Part shown: positions 56,761-64,000 of the stretch, in pieces
Position numbering within the stretch: position 1 is the stretch's first letter
How the letters are laid out: every line of letters begins with the position of its first letter
Assembly (NCBI GenBank): GCA_965153355.1
Contig: OZ231126.1
Span: 53,444,001 to 53,508,000, forward strand
Origin: Flaccisagitta enflata
Taxonomy: Eukaryota > Chaetognatha > Sagittoidea > Aphragmophora
DNA: 64,000 nt
Reading direction: 5' to 3'
The notes under the pieces: model-generated
What the model was told of the DNA's origin: nothing
Databases searched by the model: none
Seen by the model: only the letters and a program-made list of their open reading frames with translations
Translations under genes and position numbers: made by a program

Positions 56761-56784
56761 GCTACCGAGAATTCTCGGTAGCGT
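56761..56784. repeat. 24-bp perfect palindrome
   Basis: CGCTACCGAGAA joined to its own complement TTCTCGGTAGCG. Half-copies precede it at about 56737-56750. A near-identical palindrome lies at 58137-58158. Confidence 0.9.
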
Positions 56785-56876
56785 TAAAATGGTAAGAGAA
56801 ATTTGATTCTTGCTATTGAGAATTTGTTTCTCTTTTTCACTGCCCTTCCTCCTGCTTTCTTTTCTTTTCTTTTTCG

Positions 56877-56882
<6 letters not shown>

Positions 56883-56973
<91 letters not shown>

Positions 56974-57430
56974 TTTTTCACCATTTTTCTTTTTCGTTTC
57001 TTTTTCTTTCATTTTTTCATTTTTTTTCATTTTTTTTTCTTTTTCTTTTTTTTCTTTTTCTTTTTTTTTTTTTATTTCTATTGTTCTTTCTTTTTTGCTT
57101 TCTATGTTTTGTTTTTCTTTTTTTCTCTCCTTCTTTTTTCTTTCTCTCTTTTTCTCTTTCTTTCAATCTTCCTCTCTTCCTCTCTTTTTTTTCATTTCTT
57201 TGTTTTTTCTTCATATTTTTTTTGTTTTTTTTTTCTTTATTTTTTTTTCTTTTTGTCTTTGTTCCTTCTTTGCTTCCTTCCATTCTTCCTTTTTTTTTCT
57301 TTCTATTCTTTTTTTTTGTTCCTCCCTTCCTTCCTTCCTTCTTTTTTTTTCTTTTTTTTTTTTTCTTTCTCTTTTTTTTTTTTTTTTTTATTCATTCTTT
57401 TTTTTTTCTTTTTTATTCAATATCTTTTTC
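56883..57430 (+). repeat. (CT)n followed by long T/C-rich tract
   Basis: Pure CT to about 56967, then 460 bp of TTTTCTTT-type sequence. The Phe/Ser-rich frames are artefacts. Confidence 0.92.
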
Positions 57431-57929
57431 ATCTCTTTATTTGAGTGTAATATGTCTTTTCATTAGTGCAACAAAAAATCAAAAAACAAAATAATTCTAA
57501 TTTAAGACAGGCAAAAATTAACAATTGAAAAAACAAATTAACTGCCTTTGAAGATAATGGCATTCTCAATATAATCATCAAACATGTTTATGAAAAAATA
57601 TTTTTGACAATGAAAATCATAAATATATACACATGAAAAAAAAAATCATTGAAAATTCTTTCTGATCAGAAAGAAAAGGTGAAATTACTCCTAAATAAAT
57701 GGAATTTATCTTAAAAATTTTGATAACAAAAATGAAATGAAAAAGACTTGACAAAAAAATCTATAAAGCTTTGTTTGATGAAAAAACATTTTCTATGAAA
57801 AACCTGTATGAGAAATAATATTAAATTTTCCGTGAAAAATTCATCCTAACATTTTTATCTTTTTAAGGTTTTGACATTTTTTTTCTTTTTTAGGCGTTCT
57901 GTCCCACTGGAAACTTGTTCATTGAACTA

Positions 57930-58432
<503 letters not shown>

Positions 58433-58808
58433 CCCTCTATCTGAACCTCCAATTCTATTTCCCTTCCCCACAAGAGGGTCGTTATGGGATGATACATGAA
58501 ATCTGCGGGGAATTGGACAGTCTAGGAATTGCTAGCAGTCCAGAACCGTCCAATAAATGATGGAAAGCTTTATGAGTGAGGGAAGATCGCGTCTGGAGTT
58601 CGCCTAGAGAAAATGGATGGAAAAGAAAAGAGAGAGGAAAATAGGAAAGGAGGAAGAAGAGGAACATAAGGAAGGAGAAGAGGAGGAGAGGGGGAAGGAG
58701 GAGGAAGAAGATGAAGATGAGATTGTGGACGAAAGGGAGGAAATGGAGAAAATATGTGAGGAAGAAGAAAGTGAGAGGGAACAGTGAATTTGTGATCATG
58801 AAAGAAAG

Positions 58809-58811
<3 letters not shown>

Positions 58812-58856
<45 letters not shown>

Positions 58857-58912
58857 ACATACAGACACACAGGCACAGACACACAGACACACAGACACAC
58901 AGACACACAGAA

Positions 58913-58953
<41 letters not shown>

Positions 58954-59144
58954 GACAGTGCAGATATGAATTGACTGAAATACAGCCGAGCAAAAAACTT
59001 ACAGAGAGAAGGAAAAGGGTAAGAAAGTTGGCGAGGTACAAAAAGGAAGAGGGAAGAGAGAGTAAGGACAAATAAAAGAAAGGAGGAAAAGTCAAAAGAA
59101 AGACAAGAGACAAGAGGAAAGGAGATAGACAGGAAGGAAAGCAA

Positions 59145-59202
<58 letters not shown>

Positions 59203-59280
59203 AAGAAAAAGAATAATAAAAGAGCAAAAGAACATTTTTCATTCCTCGCCTCACTCTCGAGCTCTCTCTCTCTCTCTCTC
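58812..59280 (+). repeat. (AG)n blocks with CACAGACA spacer
   Basis: AG runs at 58812-58852, 58917-58950 and 59153-59200, an ACACAGAC array at 58853-58916, and a short CT run at 59263-59280. Confidence 0.9.
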
Positions 59281-59709
59281 ACATAATCCGCCTCCTTTTT
59301 TTCCTTTTGCCTCTAGTCTTAAGAATAACTTGTTCTTCTCCATCTAGTTTCTTCTTCTTCCACTTCTATCCTTTTTTTTTCACATCTTATCCTCCCAGTT
59401 ATGCTCTTCCTCCTCTCATTGAGCACCCACAATGAGTCTCCTCCTCCAGTTTTGTTCGTGAAGGAAAGGAAAGACGTCGAGAATCCCTTCCTCCTCCTCA
59501 TCCCATAACTCTGGGATTCTTGTAGTTGTCCTTGTCGTTTTGTTCATGTTCACTGTGGAAAGAAGTGAGAAGCATTTCCGGTTGCCAAGAACCCAGACAG
59601 CGGAAGTCTCTCAACGCAAAGATAACTTTAGAGTGGAAAAGTACAATAAGATGGGAGGGGATATTCATTTTCATCGTTATATTCAACAAAAAACTAAATG
59701 TGAGCGTTT

Positions 59710-59757
59710 TTCGTGATTCCGCTGCTGCCCACCCGTCCGCGACTGGGGCCTTGTTTT
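59710..59757 (-). repeat. Dispersed element fragment
   Basis: CTGCCCACCCGTCCGCGACT followed by GGGGCCTTGTTTTTT. Another weak GTCCGTCGATCCGTCAG fragment follows at 59875-59905. Confidence 0.65.
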
Positions 59758-60558
59758 TTCTTTCTTCTGTAAGATTGTCAGAAGATGTTTATTTCAATGG
59801 TGATTTTTTTTTGTATCCTCTGTAAGTGTGCCTCCTTTATTCGCTCGCACGAGTCTGTCTACTCTCCTATTTTAGTCCGTCGATCCGTCAGTCCGTTGGT
59901 CAGTGTGACACACTTTTTTTCACGCTTTCATAAATTGTCATAACCAACTCTTTCAACCCTTACGCGGCTTGGAAAGCTAATTGCCATGTGTAGGGTACGC
60001 CTTTTAGGATGCCTTGAATGACAAAAATGCCCAAATGTATTTGTTTGCCAAAAATCTCTCAAATGAGCCATTGCATGACTTTTTATCAATCGGGAACCAA
60101 GGTGACATTGAAGGTTCCATAGATATGCATGAGCGAGACAGAATTTGCATAAAAGAAATATAGATTCCAATAATAATTCAATGCAAACTTTACCTTCACC
60201 CTAAAGATGATTCCTGAGTGAATTTTGAGTTGTGCAATAGCGCATTTAAAAAGTTTTTTTGGCAAAGGAACAAAACAATTAGATTGCATTGGATTATTTT
60301 CACCGTTTTAGGCATCCTGACAGGCGTAATGTAGGGCCCAGTTTCGACAAGCTTGTTTGGCAACGCACTAAGTTTTCTACGCGGGTCACCATAGGACAAA
60401 AAAATTTACGCTGGTACTTTTGACCTATATCAAAGGCAGAAACTGGGACAGTTGCTTATACTGAGCAAGAAAATACATGGTTTTACCTGCGTCCTAGCTA
60501 ATCTAAAGCCTATTATCTTCCCTTGAAGTTAACTACTTCGCCCAAATTCAAATGTGAA

Positions 60559-60728
60559 AAAACAAGGCCGGATACACGGCCAATACCAGTCGCGGACGGG
60601 TGGGCAGGGGCGGAAATGCGTGTTTTCCCACTTTTTGACTCGTGCTCACCAACGGACCGACCGACCGACCGACCGACCAACAGACGGACGGACGAAGCCT
60701 CTTATAGAGTCGCTTGTCCGCGACTAAA
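60559..60728 (+). repeat. Dispersed hairpin element, A type, full
   Basis: AAACAAGGCCGGATACACGG, CCAGTCGCGGACGGGTGGGC, GACCGACCGACCGACCGACC, CCTCTTATAGA, and GTCGCTTGTCCGCGACTAAA. Confidence 0.9.
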
Positions 60729-60769
60729 TAGGATTATGTCATTTTACTTGATACTGTTATAAACATGAA

Positions 60770-61560
60770 AAAAAAAATACCAAGAATAGGAGGGAAGACG
60801 CTAAATCTTCAGGAAAGCTTGCGGGTTGATTGAATACGACATGTGTAAAATTTGGTAATCCTGATTTGAAGGAATTATTGAAATAAACCCATAAATTTCT
60901 AATCAAAGATGAAAAAATTCTCGTCAATTTGGTGCTTCCAAAATGTTGAACCCACTGACTTCATGAGAAAAATAATGTCCTTAGATTCATCAGGACGCAG
61001 GCAAAACTTTATATAGATGTGATCTACACATACTAAAGGACACTGTTATACAATAGCTGTCGTCCCCAGGTACTGGCTTACATTTTGTCCAGATATGGTA
61101 TGCATTCAGAACTCAGTGCAACGGTCTAAAGACTGATTGGCGATTAGAGGTGTCGTTGCGATACTGAGCGATTTTCAATGAGATTAGCAAATTTTCATCA
61201 ACATGAAAACTGAAAGAGCATTTGATAAGGAATCATCGACGCACTTTTTATCTGTTTGATTGCATCAAACTTGCCATAGGTAGAATCGTAAGGTCACTGC
61301 GTGGACTTGAAAACTGAAAAGTTTTTAGACTAGATTGGTCAGAATGTTTTTTCATGATACCTAAAAGCTAAGAAAGAATCAATCTTAAACTGAACGAAAC
61401 TTTGAATCCCTTTTAAAACTGGGTATACAATTATTCGGTTAAGGCTCCAAAACAGTTCTGTCGGTAAAAGTTTGCAGGTTTCTACATATTCTTTCACGTT
61501 CGTCACTATTCATTACTTATGGAGTTATGGTCATCTAATTTTGCGCTCTGGTCGGGATTA
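60770..61560. other. No gene recognised
   Basis: Mixed AT-rich DNA without clear repeats, inverted ends or exon-like segments. Likewise 57480-57880 and 59910-60540, the latter with MITE-like words only. Confidence 0.5.
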
Positions 61561-61774
61561 ATTTAATCGTGGATGACCTGTATGAGTGTAAATGGCTCTA
61601 TCTGCGTCTCTGGAAAAACAGCATTTGTCAAACGCAAACAAACATTGGCTATTTGAGATAAAAAAGAAAACAAAAGAAATCTAGAAAAAAAAAGAGTACC
61701 AAAAAAAAAAAGACAAGATGATTGATCCGCGGCTTTCCTTTCTTCTTCTCCTGATCCTGGCGTGACTTTTTGTG

Positions 61775-61777
<3 letters not shown>

Positions 61778-61842
<65 letters not shown>

Positions 61843-61968
61843 GACCACGACCAAAACAAAATCAACCACGACCAAAAATCCGGCCAAAAAAGAAAGAAAT
61901 ATTTTCAGGAATTAAAAAAGAAGACAAACCGCGATCAAAATGTCAAGATTTCTTCAGCCTTCTTTTCA

Positions 61969-62046
<78 letters not shown>
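61778..62046 (+). repeat. (AG)n and (CT)n upstream of the PCBP exon
   Basis: (AG)n at 61778-61840 and (CT)n at 61974-62046, inverted relative to each other. They lie about 340-600 bp upstream of the PCBP ATG. I see no promoter motif I can support. Confidence 0.9.
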
Positions 62047-62051
<5 letters not shown>

Positions 62052-62379
62052 CTTCGGTCTGCTTTTTCCCCCCTCCTCCTTGATCCTTGCCTCTCAAAAT
62101 GTTCGATTTCATCTTTTTCAATTCGCATTTTTGCAATTTTGTCTTTTGAGCATTCATATCGATTTGTCTTGCGCATATGAAATAGCGAAATATTCCTTTT
62201 TATACGACTATCTTCCTTCGTCAATGACAATTTTTCAATCAAACTTTCATCATTTTGACCATTGGTTCCTTTATTTCAGAAAAATGTGAACTAGAGCTTA
62301 TTTCCAACATTTAGTCGAAAATCAGAAAATATACAAGGAAATAAACTGTTCATAATATCCCACATTGAAAACCGTCACT

Positions 62380-62494
62380 ATGGCGGGAAAAAAGGGGAAC
62401 CAACAATTTCATCATTCTTCGCCAAGTCTTCATCATCAAAGAGACCACCACAACCGCCACAACCACCAACGACAACATCAACATCAGCAAGAGC

Positions 62495-62527
<33 letters not shown>

Positions 62528-62589
62528 CGCTGACTCTTACTATAAGACTAATCATGCAAGGGAAGGAAGTTGGAAGCATCATCGGCAAG
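62380..62589 (+). CDS. Poly(rC)-binding protein (PCBP/hnRNP E), first coding exon
   Basis: PCBPs bind C-rich RNA through three KH domains and act in mRNA stability, splicing and translation. The ATG at 62380 (ACTATGG) opens 70 codons: a His/Gln-rich head with a polyglutamine run near residues 38-49, then LTLTIRLIMQGKEVGSIIGK, the start of KH1 with the first half of the GxxG region (GKKGE in PCBPs). The exon ends AAG/GTATTG at the same point, IIGK/KGE, where I recall vertebrate PCBP genes being split. The rest lies beyond the window. The glutamine run is encoded by CAA repeats. Which PCBP paralogue cannot be said. Confidence 0.85.
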
Positions 62590-63069
62590 GTATTGTTTCA
62601 CATTGCAGAAAACTCTTGATCGTTGAAATAATGCTTTACAGTATTTAGATTGCATTATCACAATTTTTTTTGAAAATAGAAATCTTTAATTTTTGAGGAA
62701 ATCAAAAGCACTAGTTTACTTTTTGCATTTTGTGCTTATCAACCTCCAAGATATCTTCCTCAAGAAATGAAAATGATTGTTTTAGGTTAATCAAGTAACT
62801 CTTTATGCTTTCATAAAGGTTTGTCTTGATTGAGAATGTGAGCTTTTAAATGATCAATAGTTATTACAGATGTTAATGTCTAAGATAGATCCATGCGTAA
62901 AATTCATCAATGCTTCATGCACTTCCCATAAATGTTTAAGTTGATCCATTTCATCAAGACATTCGCCATGTACAGGATTTACATATATGATTTACAGAAA
63001 GAACAATATGGAGAGATGTATGAGCTTTAGTTTAGTCTAAATCAATCCATAGAAGGAAACTTGGCCAAT

Positions 63070-63255
63070 TGGTAGTCGCTTGTGCGTGGGCAAGGACTGC
63101 ATGTTGGTGGCCGGGGGCGGTAATGTGGCTGGGCAGAGGCAGCAATGCGTAGATGTCACAGTTTTAGTAAATTTTGCGTTATCCACCTACCGACCTGCCT
63201 ACCTACCTACCTTTTGACCCCTCAGACTAACTTACGCTACGCAAGCGACTAAAAA
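63070..63255 (+). repeat. Dispersed hairpin element, variant, in PCBP intron
   Basis: GTAGTCGCTTGTGCGTGGGC, GGCTGGGCAGAGGCAGCAAT, (CTAC)n in place of (GACC)n, and AGCGACTAAAAAG at the end. Confidence 0.65.
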
Positions 63256-63263
63256 GCTTACTA

Positions 63264-63824
63264 TAGTATGATTCATCTCGACTGTAACATTTCATGACGG
63301 CATTGCTAAAAAAGTAATAGAGATAATCTAATTCTGAAAAAAGTCTCTGTTAGGTAATGATTTGGCATTTTATGATGATTGATGCCCAGGATTTTTTTAG
63401 AAAATCTAAACCCCTAGATTTTTAATGAACCAATAATCATGCTTGGCAAAACAAGCATTTTTGTGACTTTGTAAAAAAAATCTTTTCTTGGAATTGCTTT
63501 AATTTTCTAAAAATTTTCATTTTTTGATATCAAATAAGTCTCAAATATGAATCACATTGATGTGGTTTAAGGTAAAAGTTAGAAAAATTGTAATTGGATA
63601 CGGTTTTATGAAAAAAAGTGAGAAAAACGACTTTTCTTAGCAAAATTTGCTACAAAGTCTTTCATGTGTAAAAAGTATCAAAATTTGATAGAAAATTCTC
63701 GGAAATTGTTTATCATAAAATGCCAAGGAATTACTTTTCATATGCTTCTTTCAGAATTGAACTGTCTTTTATAGTTATTGAGCAGTGCCGTCGTGAAATG
63801 TTACAGTTGAGATGGATCATACTG
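63264..63824. mobile_element. 561-bp TA-flanked MITE in the PCBP intron
   Basis: Inverted ends YAGTATGATYCATCTC and ACTGTAACATTTCAYGACGG, with TA at 63262-63 and 63825-26. The arms are about 45 bp. The interior is AT-rich without coding potential. Confidence 0.83.
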
Positions 63825-64000
63825 TACTTTACCGTGGAACCATGGGCAAAATGACAGGGCGAAATTTATGGATTTGACTAAATTAGTAAATTTTCTTTTC
63901 ATTCATTACTGAAATACACCGTCTTTAGATCGATTTGAAAAATGTTAAACCTTTATAATTCCTAAACTACTTGGCAAAAAGTCTTCAAATTTTCAGCAAA

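Larger units (their letters stand above)
62590..64000 (+). other. First intron of the PCBP gene (partial)
   Basis: No further PCBP exon is visible before the window ends. The intron contains a dispersed hairpin element (about 63070-63255) followed by a 561-bp inverted-repeat MITE (63264-63824). The remainder is AT-rich and unremarkable. Confidence 0.7.

Overview
The window looks like nuclear DNA of an animal, probably a marine invertebrate. Protein-coding capacity is confined to short exons with conventional splice sites. Non-coding DNA dominates and is crowded with simple-sequence repeats, palindromic non-autonomous transposons, a Penelope-like retroelement and a high-copy family of GGAC/GACC-microsatellite elements resembling the Helentron-associated (DINE-1/pearl-like) elements known from flies and bivalves. 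An interstitial TTAGGG tract argues against nematodes and most insects. Species and phylum cannot be fixed from the sequence alone.

Layout. 1-9.3 kb is intergenic or intronic DNA with MITEs, long dinucleotide arrays and 10-bp minisatellites. 9.3-18.4 kb holds, on the minus strand, 18 exons of a divergent NADPH-cytochrome P450 reductase (POR/CPR) homologue. Their reading phases agree at every junction and they cover the FMN, FAD and NADPH domains through the stop codon; only the membrane-anchor exon(s) were not found. 18.4-32 kb is repeat-rich DNA with no gene I can support, including a 48-bp minisatellite and several TA-flanked MITEs. 32.07-47.31 kb can be read as one giant foldback element with TA at both ends and 162-bp satellite arms. 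It has been hit by a 1.5-kb element with a 5-bp target duplication, a 4.6-kb foldback element built from 175-bp repeats (TA target), a 4.1-kb Penelope-like retroelement and probably a further ~1-kb palindromic element. 47.3-62.3 kb is low-complexity DNA with a hAT-like element and several hairpins. At 62.38 kb on the plus strand lies the first coding exon of a poly(rC)-binding protein (PCBP, KH domain), which continues beyond the window.

The two genes have no evident functional link. POR would pass electrons from NADPH through FAD and FMN to microsomal P450s; PCBP would bind C-rich RNA. The main interest is how mobile DNA meets gene structure. Transposon ends lie at the 5' splice site of one POR exon and at branch-point distance from two others, GA microsatellites start at POR splice donors, and a splice-acceptor segment is tandemly repeated inside an intron. 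The terminal hairpin of the dispersed element family shows compensatory base changes, which suggests the hairpin itself is maintained.
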